A stretch of 64,000 nt of DNA from Cryptomeria japonica (taxonomy: Eukaryota; Streptophyta; Pinopsida; Cupressales; Cupressaceae): assembly GCF_030272615.1 (NCBI RefSeq), contig NC_081413.1, positions 564,262,010-564,326,009 on the forward strand, given 5' to 3'. This document shows positions 44,462-55,889 of the stretch, piece after piece. Every line of letters begins with the position of its first letter. The first letter of the stretch is position 1. Under the pieces are notes generated by a model, which was not told the origin of the DNA, made no database searches, and worked only from the letters and a program-made list of their open reading frames with translations. The position numbers and the translations under genes were made by a program.

Positions 44462-45363
44462 GGGAAGAGGACATCCACAAAACAGCTTTTTAGTGTCACT
44501 GTGGACATTTTGAGTTCTTGGTTCTACCTTTTGGTCTAACCAATGTACCAACAACATTTCAGTCATGTATGAATCATACTTTCCGCAAGCAACTAAGGCA
44601 ATTTCTACTAGTTTTTTTTTACGACATTTTGATCTACAACAAAACTTGGGAGGAGCACCTCAAACACATTGAGGACACATTGAGGATCCTAGAGCAAGAG
44701 TCACTTTATGCTAAGGCATCCAAATGTGAGTTGGGAATGGAGGAAATCCTATATGTAGGGCATAAGATTAATGCGGAGGGGGTTAGCGTGGATGAGGAGA
44801 AGATAGCCACTATCAGAGAATGGCCTAGACCTAAGTCCCTCACACAATTAAGGGGGTTCTTGGGGTTATGCAGTTACTACAGAAGGTTTGTACGGGGTTT
44901 CTCCAAAGTGGCAACCCCTCTCACCGATCTAAGAAAGGGGCTTTTGTTTGGAGCGAAGCAGCCCAAAGAGCTTTTGAAAGTCTAAAGGAAGCTATGAGCT
45001 CATGCCCTGTCCTAGCTATCCCTGATTTTTCCCTTCCTTTTGAACTACAATGTGATGCTCCGGAGAAGGGATTGGAGCTGTCCTCATGCAAAACAAACAC
45101 CCCATAGCCTTCGAAGCCATAAACTAACAGAAACAGAAAAGCATTACCCCATCTATGATAAAAAGATGTTAGCCATCATGCATGCCCTAGCCAAATTCCG
45201 CCAATACCTGGTTTGCACCAAATTCCATGTAAAGAAAAATCATAATAGCCTAAGATTCTTTTTAAACCAAAGGGATCTAAATGATAGGCAACAAAAATGG
45301 GTCAGCGGGATACAAGCTTATGACTTTGATATTGAATACGTTAAAGAACAACCAATGTGGTAG
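44462..45363 (+). pseudogene. Gypsy RT palm and RNase H (frameshifted, active site mutated)
   Basis: Continues in a new frame, with a TAG at about 44491, then 'LPFGLTNVPTTFQSCMNH' and 'LLVFFYDILIYNKTWEEHL'. The catalytic pair is normally D-D (F-x-D-D-I-L-I-Y), but here the first Asp is Tyr, which should abolish polymerase activity. Thumb and connection: 'VGHKINAEGVSV', 'LRGFLGLCSYYRRFVRGFSK'. Frameshifts near 44935 and 45065 break the start of RNase H ('AFESLKEAMSSCPVLAIPDF', 'FELQCDA'). RNase H resumes as 'KLTETEKHYPIYDKKMLAIM' and ends near 45360 with another frameshift. Confidence 0.9.
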
Positions 45364-46820
45364 CAAATGCCTTATCAAGGAAGCCACAAATAAATACCAT
45401 AACTTCTATAAATGCTGATTGGAAATATGATCTTTTGGCAGAATACGCCAAAGACCCTTTTGCTTGCGAGATCTCAAGTGACCCATCAAGTCATGCAGAA
45501 TACAAAGTTGTGGAGCTTATCCTATATAACGACAGGTTGTACTTGGTGCCCAACTCTAAACTCAAGGAAGTTAAAGAGTACCATGATAATCCATTGGCAG
45601 GACACCCAGGGTTCTATAAGACATATAAACAAATCAGAGAACGGTATTCTTGGAAAGGACTTAAGAAGGAAGTCCAAAAATACGTACAAGAATGTACACA
45701 GTGCCAGAAGAACAAAGCAGAACTCAACCACCCAGCCGGGTTGCTACATCCATTGCCCATTCCCGAACAGAAGTGGGAAAGCATTTTGATGGATTTTATC
45801 ACCAACCTACCCAAGGCAGAAGGAAAAGATTGTATATATGTGGTCTTGGACCGTCTCACCAAATATGCACACTTCTTTGCTATAACAAACAAATTCCAAG
45901 CATCTCAAGTAGCAGAAGTGGTTTTTAAAGGAGTCTTCGGACTTCATGGGCTTCCCCAAAATATCATAAGTGACCGAGACAGCCGGTTTATGGGGCAATT
46001 TTGGCAAGAAATCTTCAGAATGGCAGGGACTAGTCTCACTTCGAGTACTAGCTATCATCCCCAAACCGATGGACAGATTGAAATCGTCAACAAATGGATT
46101 GAAGGATATCTAAGAAATTATGTCATTGGGCAGCAAAAAGCTTGGATCAAATGGTTACATTTAGGAGAACACTGTTATAACACTACATATCATATGTCGA
46201 TCCAAATGAGCCCATTCAAAGCATTTTATGGTTATGAACCCACCTCTTTTGGATCACTAATTACTCCAGAAAGTCAAGTACCATGAGCCAAGGATTTTAT
46301 TCAGGAAAGCATGGACATCCTAAGGGCTCTAAAAAATCACATACATCAAGCCCAAAATCAGCAAAAGATATACGCTGATCGTAATCGTATTGAAAGATCA
46401 TTTGAGATAGGAGACTTAGTCTTCCTACGGTTGCAGCCTTACAAACAGTCTTTGCTGAAATCTAGTGTGGCAGAGAAGCTGAAGCCACAATTCTACGGAC
46501 CCTACCCAATATCAAGGAAGGTAGGAGAGGTAGCATATGAACTTGAGCTTCCTCCAAGCAGCCGCATCCACAATGTATTCCATGTGTCTAGATTAAAAAG
46601 AGCATTAGGGCAGCAGATATCCCCTTGCAAGGAGTTACCTCCATTAGATGACAAGGGAAAATTAACACTGGAGCAAGAAGCCTTTTTAGACGTAAGAGAA
46701 AGGAGAATAAAGAGTAAAAACATTGTAGAATACTTGATCTTATGGAAAGGGTTGCCGGAGGAGGATGCAACCTGGGAGGGTGAAGAGATCTTCAACCACC
46801 CGAATCTCCACATCGCTTGA
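45357..46820 (+). pseudogene. Gypsy integrase with C-terminal chromodomain
   Basis: One frame with a single TGA at 46284-46286. HHCC finger: 'HDNPLAGHPGFYKTYKQI' then 'CTQCQKNKAE'. The catalytic triad is readable: Asp in 'ILMDFITNLPKAEG', Asp in 'IISDRDSRFMGQF', and Glu in 'VNKWIEGYLRNYV' (a second Glu is in 'GQIEIV'). After the TGA: 'YADRNRIERSFEIGDLVFLR', 'GPYPISRKVGEVAYELELP', 'IHNVFHVSRLKRAL', then the chromodomain 'VEYLILWKGLPEEDATWEGE'. Chromodomains guide insertion towards histone-marked chromatin. Stop at 46818-46820. Confidence 0.93.
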
Positions 46821-46833
46821 GGACAAGCAATGT

Positions 46834-46845
46834 AAGGGGGGAGGA
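46834..46845 (+). promoter_or_regulatory. Gypsy polypurine tract
   Basis: AAGGGGGGAGGA just upstream of the 3' LTR, where plus-strand DNA synthesis would be primed. Confidence 0.88.
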
Positions 46846-46846
46846 C

Positions 46847-48165
46847 TATCATATTCCCATGTAGACAGCAGGCAATGATTAGAAACATTAAACAATACAT
46901 GTACATAAATATATATATATTTTCAATACATAAATTATTTTTACCGCTTAAAATACATTTTATTTTAACTAGTGGGAGTAATGAAAGGACACGTCCATTC
47001 CCAAGCCACCTCCGGAATAGACGCCATGTTTCAAGGGGAATCGTGTGGTTTCAAAGAGGTATAAACCCATACCCCAAAGAAACATGGAAGAGGAGGTGAC
47101 AAGGAGAGAAGGGCAAGGAGAAACATCCAGCAGGTAACTTCATTACTCAGTAATAATATTTAACTCAGTTTTCATAATTTATGATGCCTAGACAACCATG
47201 AGGACTGCCCTGGGAATACATCAGTCAATAGACAATGTGAAAGGGCTAGGTGCTGGTTCTTCCCAGGGATGAAGGACCAGTGCCTAGTAAGCATCCCTCC
47301 CCATCGCCAGCGGGCTGGTATGTCCCCAGGCCAATCCGCTTAAATGTCAAAATGATGAAGTATGTCTTTGTGCAAGTTGTATTAAATCTGCTTTCATTCC
47401 TCATATAACAGTAATGAATATAATTTAACTAGTGGCCTAGATTAATTGCTAAATTAGTTCCATGCCTAAAAAATGTCTTGCCAAATGAACTAAGCACATT
47501 TGTAATGTACAAAAGGGTAAAATGAACTTAATCTTCATGCCAGATAGGTAACCTGCAATATCAGGTTTAGTATGCTGCATTAAAATACACTTTAGTGACA
47601 GATAGAAGAATAAAAATAATTCATTCATCCTCAAACACAACTAATAAGTAAAGAAAAGGATAACTAATTAATGATAGTCATGTTTCTGCAACTAGGCACA
47701 AATATAATGAATTAATCCCTACAAATTTATATATAATGGATAAATGTTAACCAAGTAATATAGTCATGAATCTATGTTTTCTGTATGCATTTGTTATCTT
47801 CCTGATATCCTCTGTTTATTAGTACATTTCAAGATAATGAGTGCAAGCCAGGGATAATGAGTGCAAGCCAGGGGTATGCTGGGCCCATCCTCAAGTGGCC
47901 CTATTAGCCCTAAGAGACGGGATGGGTTTGGATGGGTAGCCCAGCCAACCTGGAAAATCCTCAAAATCTAGACTGGGTCGTGTATGTATTTTGTGCTGCA
48001 ATAATTATGCCACTGATCTAATATTATTGCTGACGTATAAAATAAAATATCTAAATGTTGCAGGAAACTGTAATTTCCTTTTGTGGCCCTAAATCCAACC
48101 TTCGGTGGATAGATCAGGCCCTAATTATCAGGAAGGTGAGGCAGGTACAGCAAAGGTTCATTTCA
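46847..48165 (+). repeat. Gypsy 3' LTR
   Basis: Starts TATCATATTCCC (TG of the 5' LTR mutated to TA) and ends ...GGTTCATTTCA. Compared with the 5' LTR it has scattered transitions, e.g. 'aggacgcgtcc' versus 'aggacacgtcc', and a small tandem duplication 'gataatgagtgcaagccagg' near 47832-47870. Confidence 0.95.
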
Positions 48166-49310
48166 ATGTCCATGTGCATAATTCACAGCAAAGATGTGCA
48201 ATAAAATACTAGTGTGAAGTAGTGACCATAACAATATATTTTGTGAACAGAAGTTCATGCAAAACCTTGCAGAATGTCATCCCTCAAGAATCCCACCTGC
48301 AATGACCAGTAATAAAACATTTTTGAGTTTTTTATTCAATTGCATATTGTAAGTTCTTAATTGGAAAAGGAGTAAACAAGACTCTGAAGTTACTGATATG
48401 TTTTTGTTAGCTTTCTAAGGCATATGGAGTTACAAATTCTTTACTACCAAATTCATTATTAGTAGAGATGCTGATGTAGAAGAAACAAAGTTTTTCTTTG
48501 AAATACTTCCCAACAAATGGTTAATCATATGCCAGAAACTAGTATTGTAGTTCCTTTGAAAGATGAGGGTTCTAGTTTTTGTACTTCATGACGATCACTA
48601 GTGTGTCAACCTCTGGCTAATAGTTATTCCAGACCACGAGTCTAATAGAGATGTTTCCATAAAGTGGTTGTAAATCTCGATGTATTTGATACACCACAAG
48701 AATCTCACGTATTACCACAATAGTACTCAAAGGCTTAGGGTCAACCTGATTGGGAAGTTGCATGCAGGTTTAGTATGATGACTTGAAGATATGTACCTTG
48801 GAGTTGGTTGAATTGCCACTAGGTAAAAATCCAACAGTACTATGGACAAGAACATGGCTCATCGTGTTGCACAAGTCTGTCCACAACAAGAGTGGATAGA
48901 CCATGAGAAGACTTTAGATCCTATATGGAAGATAGTCACACTTCAATTACCCCTCCCCATAACAGCCTAGTTTGATTGGAAGGTGTATCAAACGGATGTG
49001 AAGAGCACCTTCTTGAATGGGGATTTGGACGAGAAGGTCTGCATGGTGCAGTCTGAAATATTTCAAGCAGTTGATAGTAATCATGAGGTTTGCAAGGTAA
49101 TTAACTCTTCATACAGGCTTATGTAGGCTTCATCGACCTACCACATGAAGATTGATCAGCAATTTTACAATTTTTGCATTCAAAGAAATCTTTCTAACCC
49201 AAATACTTATGTCAAAAGCCATTTTGACAATATTGTGATTCTTACTTTCTATGTTGTCAATCTTCCCATCATAGGTAGTAGGAATTGAATGAAATATGAT
49301 TTATGCTATG
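48166..49310 (+). pseudogene. Copia reverse transcriptase relic (right half of a split element)
   Basis: Beyond the gypsy insertion the older copia element continues. 48166-48800 is unreadable. Then near 48840-49090 one reads 'MAHRVAQVCPQQEWIDHEKT', 'WKVYQTDVKSTFLNGDLDEK' and 'SNHEVCKVINSSYRLM', the RT fingers/palm blocks, followed by 'SNPNTYVKSHFDNIVILTFY', where the YVDD should be (here Y-V-V-N). It is on the same strand and in the right order after the integrase relic at 40.3-40.9 kb. Confidence 0.8.
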
Positions 49311-49620
49311 CTTTTGACATGACTACTCCAGGCCTCCTACAATATTTGCTAAGGTGTAGAGTTCTCACTAAATAACCATCTTGTTTTCATGGCTTCAGTC
49401 AAGTAAGCTACAAATCTTACAAGTATTATATTGCAACATATTATAAGGAAAATAAGCGCATTATATTCAAAGGAATCATATCCATGAATAGTAGCATTAC
49501 AGTTACACAGCATTGACATAGAAAACTGAAATTGTAAGTTGAACTCAACTAAAAAACAGGAAAAATTGAACCCTAAACACTAAAAAAAGATATTTTCTTT
49601 GTTAAAAAACAGTGATATTC
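49311..49620. other. No feature recognised
   Basis: AT-rich spacer after the copia RT relic. It may hold its decayed RNase H, but no motif is readable. Confidence 0.35.
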
Positions 49621-50010
49621 AATAACCTGCATTTCAAACACAGGTTATAGAATAACCCACATTTTTTCACCAAAAAGTGAACAACCAATTTGTCCAGGTT
49701 AAAGGTATGCCAGTTTGACCCAGGACGGCCCAAGCACAGGGTGCTGATTAAACATGAATCCATGTCAGACTGAAGCGTGTACTATAAACTGGATCACCTT
49801 TAAATGCAGGTTATTGAATAATCCATATTTTTTCTCATTTTAAAATAAAACCCCAGTTTGTCCAGGTCAAAGAGGTACCAATTTGACTTAGCATGGCCCA
49901 AGCACAGGACACCAATTAAACATGCTTAATCGGGTTTTACTCCTGTTTAATGCTTCTATATATCCACGTCAGACTGAAGTTTGTACTATAAACTTGACAA
50001 CCTTTAGGAA
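49620..50010. repeat. Diverged two-copy tandem duplication, about 185-200 bp unit
   Basis: 'aataacc..cattttttcacc', 'tttgtccagg', 'cggcccaagcacagg', 'ttaaacatg', 'ccatgtcagactgaagcgtg' and 'tactataaac' occur in both 49623-49805 and 49806-50010 in the same order. The copies are clearly diverged. No coding content is seen. Confidence 0.8.
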
Positions 50011-50061
50011 CCAAAATATGCAAGACACGTTGACAAGTATAAGGTAGTTTTTCCAGTGTAT

Positions 50062-50536
50062 CAACTTATATTGTTTTGTCAAGATTCAACTGCGTAAGCT
50101 TTTGGACAACTCGGTGACTAATATTTCATGGTTAGTGGTTCACATGAACCCATCTCTCATGAGCATGAATAGCCCACTTGGCACCCATTGCATCTGGTGA
50201 TGCTCGTAGACGTGAAGCATCAAGACTTCAATATTGCTCCAACTCAAATATGCTTAACCATAGAGTTTTCCTCAAGACAGGTCAACTTAACAGTGATCTT
50301 GGGGGAAACCCCATGGTTAAGCATGATTGAATCAAAGTAGTACTGGAATGGGTGACCTCCCAGAAATTTCCAATGCTTCACCCCTATGAGCACCACCTAG
50401 ACGAATGAATGGTAAGCGGACCATTCGTGCTCATGAAAGATGGGTTCATGTGAACCATTACTCACGAAATATGGGTCAATGCATGAGTTGAACTCAAAAA
50501 CTATGCAGTTGAATCCTAATAAAACAACATAAATAC
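50062..50536. mobile_element. Fold-back element with 5S rRNA-derived arms
   Basis: The two halves are an imperfect inverted repeat. Outer arms: 'gattcaactgcgtaagc' (left) against 'ctatgcagttgaatc' (right). Middle: 'gtggttcacatgaacccatc' against 'gatgggttcatgtgaaccat'. Inner: 'tgaagcatcaag...atgcttaaccat' against 'atggttaagcatg...caatgcttca'. The arms are about 200-240 bp around a roughly 45-bp loop near 50262-50308. The right arm carries a 5S rRNA-like segment. No terminal target duplication was found. Confidence 0.75.
50300..50384 (+). pseudogene. 5S rRNA 3'-half relic
   Basis: 'ccatggttaagcatg', 'agtagtactggaatgggtga', 'cctcccagaaatttccaatg' and 'cttcacccc' follow the order of the 3' two-thirds of plant 5S rRNA (cgcagttaagcgtgc, agtagtactaggatgggtga, cctcctgggaagtcctcgtg, ttgcacccc). 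This includes the internal C box of the pol III promoter. The 5' part of 5S is missing or unrecognisable. It is not a functional 5S gene. The left arm at 50211-50260 (minus strand) is a more decayed mirror copy. Confidence 0.75.
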
Positions 50537-52187
50537 AGTATATTATCAGTTACAAAAGCATCACTTACATCACAAGAGGTCTCTTGCATATAGCAATTCA
50601 AACTTGGAAATAACCTCACAAAGTGGCTGGTAATTTTATGATTTTTATCTATCAATCTATGTAAGGCACAATGAGTCTCATCCCTATTTTCTATGTTCAG
50701 ATCATCCATGCAAAAGATCTAAGATGAACAGTAAATAATTACTAAAAAGGGGAGATAAGAGGCTCAACATCAGTGAAAGAAAATATTTTTTAAGTGTTTA
50801 AATCACACAGGACAATAGAAAGTTTCTTACACGTTTGAATTTATTGACCCAACACACTTACCTCGTGGGTGAAGAAGGCTCCCTTTTCTGCAAAATGTCT
50901 TTTTCTGCAACATATAAACAATGACACTAAGGTGAAGAATTCCTCATAAACTAAACGGCATTTCAGGGAAGTGCTACATTAACTGTTTTTTTGTGCCAAT
51001 AAAACTACTAAGATTAAATAAGAAGCTCAATAAGAGTGTTACTTGTGCTAACAGATAAGCCACTGTATAACTGCTATGGTATAATTCATCTAACTAACCG
51101 ACTAGACTTTGATAAGTGACATTAAATTAACATAGGTTCTGTTTAACCAATTGGTCCAAAAGCAAAGTTTTATTTCCTTACAGCTGACTAATCTATTCAT
51201 GAAACGGGCATAAACAGAAGAAATGAGTAATCAAGAAAACATGCTATAAATAGCAGATCTCCAAAATTCATGAACAAAGAATTAATGATCTCCAAGGAAT
51301 TCTCTAAGCTAATCCAACCTCATAAGTTTGGGAAGTTATGATTTCACTTCAGGCCAGAAGCAGTTGACATAATAAAGTTTCAATTCATTCTAGAGGATTA
51401 TTTAAGCCTTATGGTTCAAAATATTTCTATCTAGTGATAATGGTCTTAAATTTTCCACCATCTATTATTCTAATATATGATATAGTCTTTGTCCTTTTGT
51501 ACAGAATACTTTAGAAGTTCCTTGAAACAAGTTTGAGTTACAATGATAAGTAGACTATAACAACACAGTGATGTAAGAAGACCTTGATGTTTACCCTGTT
51601 CTGCAATTTCATTTTTACACACTCCAACAAAAGTGGCCATGCCGTAGAATGTATACCATCATGAATCTAAGAACAGTAGTCTTGGTATCATAATGTAAGA
51701 AAGGTTATTCAAGGCCTAACAAGCAATGAGAGTCTGTAGTAAGATACTAGCTACAACATTCCCAAGTTCAGGAATGGTTTGCAATATATGCATCACTTTG
51801 ACTGGTACACTGGTTTGAAGCACTTGCCTTGCAATAGTTTTATCTTACTCAAGTACTCCATTACAATACTTGCCTATTCATCGGAGTGACAGCACTCATT
51901 TGCCATGGCATTCTCTGTGTTGACTTTTTCTTTGAGGAGTCTTCCTTCTTCTATACATGGCTCTAGATATGCAGCCTTCTTTGCTTAGGCATGTGTAATA
52001 ACCTATACTTCCTTGTCATTAACTACATCAATCATGTCGACATTGTAATGGGGGGATGAGTTTTGGGGATAGGGAAACATGGACTTAGATTTGGGGACAA
52101 CAAGGGGATGATGGTACGAATATAATATAGTACTTGAAAAATTAGTTATAAAAAAATGTATAAGAAAATAAAAGAGCCAACTGTAAA
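50537..52187. other. Spacer without recognised gene
   Basis: 1.65 kb with only short, unsupported open frames. A G-rich patch ('ggggggatgag', 'ggggatagggaaacatggac') lies just beyond its left part at 52048-52110. No splice-consistent exon series was found on either strand. Confidence 0.4.
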
Positions 52188-52290
52188 GTACTGAATATTG
52201 CATTGAAAATGTTGATATAAGCATGCATATTCAAATTTTCAATACGATGATTACATTAAAGCACAATAGACCAATGCATTAGTGGTCTAA
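52188..52290. repeat. Direct repeat flanking LTR fragment, left
   Basis: 'gaaaatgttgatataagc', 'atattcaaattttcaatacg', 'gcacaatagaccaatgcatt' match 53641-53730 in order. About 90-100 bp. Confidence 0.8.
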
Positions 52291-52303
52291 TTTGTTGAAC
52301 ATG

Positions 52304-53650
52304 TGTTGTGATTGATGTCAAAGGAGCTTAGTTGGTGTCAAAGAAGCTCACCATGGAGTCAAATCAGCATGTAATAATATAATATAACCACAACTATCAC
52401 AATTATTGTTATGCCTATGTCTGAGCATTTGAGTTCCGGAAGTACAGTGACAAGTTGTGGGATCAATGGCAGTATGATTGTAATATCATCTTGTATCTAT
52501 TCCAATTGTTAGAGGTGATCTAGAAGTATCTGCCGTATGTTACTTAAGTCTGTTCCTTAGATAGTGTGTTAACACTGACAGCTTGTTATGTTTTGCATTC
52601 TACCGTAGTTAAGAGTTATGACCTGTGGATTGGAAGGAGAGTAAAGCTACTTATGAAATTTCATATTCTAGAGTTTTAGTGATCAAGCTTCATCAAACAA
52701 AAAGTTAGTATTGATAGAATGTTCATTGTGCTATGTTGGCCAACTGATTTGATGTTCCAGTTTGATGTACCAGAGGTTTGTAACATGTGTCGCTGGAGAT
52801 AGTGTGTGGATGATTGTTGGCACCAGATAAGTCTACATTGAGTAACACATAGCGTGTTCCTTCTTTTGGAGTAATGCATAGGCTTTTGGACTAGGCCTAT
52901 TACATGTTTGGTTAAAGGTTTATGCTTATGGCCGACTTGCAGATGCAATAATCTTATTCTAGGCCAACAGGTGAATGTAATAATCATTGTAACACATATA
53001 TATAGTTGATGGGTTCATTCCTACTGCGGTTCTTTAATGTATACATCTGGAAGGTATTGATGTGCAAGTATGTGGGTAATGCTGTGTGACTAGCATCTCA
53101 ATCATTGTGTGTGATTTTATCAAAAGATCACAAGCACTATGTGAGTAGCATCTTAATCATTATGTGCGGTTTTATCAGAAGATCATATGCATTGTGTGAG
53201 TGTTTTAAAGTTTGTTCAAATCAAAAGAAAACTGTGTATTTAGCCTTGATGGTCCGCAATCCATATCTCTTGTATTCTTGGTGGGATTGGAGTCTCACAT
53301 GCTGAGTTGGTGCTCAAATCTTGGAGTAGGGGATTGGTGTCTCCAATAGGTTGGTGCCTACTTCATATTGTAAGTTCCTTATTATATTCCTTCTTTGTGA
53401 GGTTGGATTTAGGTAGTAGATCCAAGCAACTATTCTCACCGTAGTTTTTCCCATTTCGGGTTTCCACGTAAATCTGGTGTTCATTGTGTGGGTGTGTGTT
53501 GGCTAAATGCTTTATCATTAAGGAGAGATAGTAATTGTTGCTTTAATGTTTAGGGGTTCATGCTTGAAGAAGTTATTAATGATAATTAATGTTTATTCAA
53601 GTTGAAATTGGTATATACTAATTCACCCCCCCACTCCCCGTATATTGGAA
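52304..53650 (+). mobile_element. Copia-type LTR fragment or solo LTR (second copy of the type)
   Basis: Starts TGTTGTGATTGATGTCAAAG, and near the end has 'tctcaccgtagtttttccca', 'tttcgggtttccacgtaa' and 'aattcacccccccactcccc'. The same landmarks in the same order occur in 5964-7303, so both belong to one broad LTR type. No adjacent primer site or coding region was found. The 3' edge is uncertain. Confidence 0.6.
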
Positions 53651-53730
53651 ATGTTGAATATCAGTATATAATTCAAATTTTCAATATGATGATTTTGAAG
53701 CACAATAGGCCAATTCCTTAGTGTTCTAAC
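53641..53730. repeat. Direct repeat flanking LTR fragment, right
   Basis: Second copy of the 52188-52290 sequence ('gaaatgttgaatatcag', 'attcaaattttcaatatg', 'gcacaataggccaattcctt'). Confidence 0.8.
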
Positions 53731-54360
53731 CACCCTCCTCACATGCTATCACAAATCCCTCATCATTGGAATCATTGAAAGTGGAACCATCTAGCTAAAA
53801 CTACTACAAATGGACACCAAACAACCTTGCTTGTGCCTGATACTTGTCAACTTGCTTTGGCTCCTTTAGCTCTACATCCCACCATGCTTCTAGAATCTCT
53901 TTGTATCTAAGCATGTTGGAACCCATGAGACAATGTGCTATGTCCAACTACAAGCTTCTTCGCTTTCCTAGACGTAAGTATATTCCTCTATTATGGTAGT
54001 TTAATGATGAGTCACCAGGTTTGAGTTCGAGTTCGAGTTCGAATTCGCCAACAATAAAATTCGAATGGAATACGGGAGGAGAAAAAAATTCAAAACAAAA
54101 AATCGTTATTATATTCGCTTTATATAAGTTTGATTTTTTTTTAAATATAAATAATATATCTACAAAATTTTCAGAATTAATAATATTAAATTTGTTTAAT
54201 TTAATTTAGATTTATTAAATTTTATATATTAATAATTAATAAAATCTAAATTAACTACTCTAAAATATTAAATTTTCAATATATTAAAAATATTTAAAAA
54301 GTTTGATTAAATAATAATATAAAATTATATTATACTAAATATATAATATATTTAATAATG
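53731..54360. other. Spacer, AT-rich in second half
   Basis: Contains a (GAGTTC)n hexanucleotide run at 54020-54046, then a strongly AT-rich block (54150-54360). No gene is recognised. Confidence 0.5.
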
Positions 54361-54462
54361 TCCTTCGAAGTTTGAAGAGTTTATTTGAGGGCAAGGAAAC
54401 AAAATTGTTTTTTGCAGGCAAAGGCACAATGTATTTATCAGAAAGCAATGTAAAAATTAAAA

Positions 54463-54716
54463 CAAGGCAGCAGCCTTTCCCGATACAGTCGTCTCCAACC
54501 TTTCCAGCATTGTGTTTGCCTACAGCCCCCAAAGACTTCAACGATGGCCGTCATACCTCCAAACGGCAACTGTCAAGAGGTCATCCATTGACAGAAAAAA
54601 CCCTTGCCCGTTCTCCGAAAAATTTAAGCCAAATTTTGACAAATTTAATATGTCTTTTACAAGTTCGTCAAATTTCGAATCTGAAGCCAAAAATTCATCA
54701 AATGCGATGACATAGG
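54463..54716 (+). other. Possible host-gene exon with transit-peptide-like sequence
   Basis: A GC-richer island in AT-rich DNA has an open frame reading 'KAAAFPDTVVSNLSSIVFAY', 'SPQRLQRWPSYLQTATVKRS', 'SIDRKNPCPFSEKFKPNFDK'. It is rich in Ser/Arg/Lys/Thr and nearly free of acidic residues at first, as plant organelle transit peptides are. It ends at TAG 54713 or at a weak donor (AG|GTTTAA). There is no ATG in frame after the preceding stop, and an overlapping frame (54372-54710) is also open. I do not recognise the protein. Confidence 0.3.
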
Positions 54717-55889
54717 TTTAATGTATGTTTTGGAGTGAATGGTTACAATTATGGCCTTGTAAATGTGGTTGTCTTATTGGGCAAAAAACAATACCTTGGT
54801 AGTGCCCAAAGTTGAATATTTTTACATATTCAAGTTTCTCCTAAAATGTTATGTAGTTTCAAAAAAAAGGCACCTTATTTTGAGTCCATTTGCAAAAGTT
54901 ATGACTTCTAGAAGATGGAAGCTAAGATGAGTATTGAAAGTGTGGTTTGGCAACTAACTTGTGGTAGTTAAGAAACCATCCATTGTATTAGGGATGATTT
55001 CAAAACCACCAATCTAATGAAAAAGATGATATTGGCCAAATTGATTATGATTATAATAATAGTTTGTCTAGTCTTCATGCCTTTCTATGTATTTACTCTT
55101 CTCTATCTTTCATTGGAGTAATTCATCACCATTTTGGGAGCATCAATTGGAGCAAGCTTCAATTATTTATAGCCATGGCAAAAGTGGCACTAAGATCCAT
55201 AAAGCACTTAATCATGGAATAAAGATATCCCTCTATTTGGAGATACTAAACTTCAATATTCTTGACACCCTAAAATCTCTCAAACATTGCTTGATAAACT
55301 CAAAATAGAACTCATGTGCAAAAATGGAGTGACCAATGAGATTGGCATGCCAGATGCTACAATGACTAGGCTAATAACAACAACAGTCTCAGGTTCCCCT
55401 ATATCCACCCTCTACTCATGCTCCAAAGCAAGAGCTTCTTTTGCTTTACTTTCCCCCAAATATACAACCTCTTCTTCCTCTTGATCCCCACCTAGTCTTG
55501 GAGCAAGTTATACATCTAAATGCCATATTTCTTCATCTTCTCAATAAAACTCTTCGATCAATTCTACATTAACATTACAAAAATCAATCTCCAATATTGT
55601 ATGTTTAAAAATAAGATTAGTGTACTAGACTAAGTTTTCAAATACCTTTTGATTCATTCTAAGGGATCCTATGGCATATTGAAAACTCAAAATGAAAACC
55701 CAAAAATTCACACAACCTTAACTTTTATGGCTGGAAACTAATGAAACTCGCGAATGCCCAGCACAATCGGTAACTTGGGATTAACACAATGTTTTTTCTT
55801 TATTGAACCCCTAGCACACTATGTCCAAAATCCAAACTAATAAAAAAAATTCCAAAATAAAATCTCTAGAGAAATATAATAGGGTAACT
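54717..55889. other. No feature recognised
   Basis: 1.2 kb of sequence with short unsupported frames on both strands. No splice series, repeat or element boundary was found. Confidence 0.4.

Larger units (their letters stand above)
40893..48165 (+). mobile_element. Full-length Ty3/gypsy element with chromodomain
   Basis: Two LTRs of about 1.3 kb (40893-42192 and 46847-48165) flank PBS, gag, protease, RT, RNase H, integrase and a C-terminal chromodomain. Integrase after RT plus the chromodomain place it among plant chromodomain-bearing gypsy elements. The 5-bp target duplication ATGTC is perfect (40888-40892, 48166-48170). Total length is about 7.27 kb. Stops and frameshifts inactivate the pol gene. 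It sits inside an older copia element. Confidence 0.95.

Noticed and set aside
50300-50384. Functional 5S rRNA gene
   Set aside because: The 5' third including the A box is missing or unrecognisable, many paired positions are changed, and it forms one arm of an inverted repeat.
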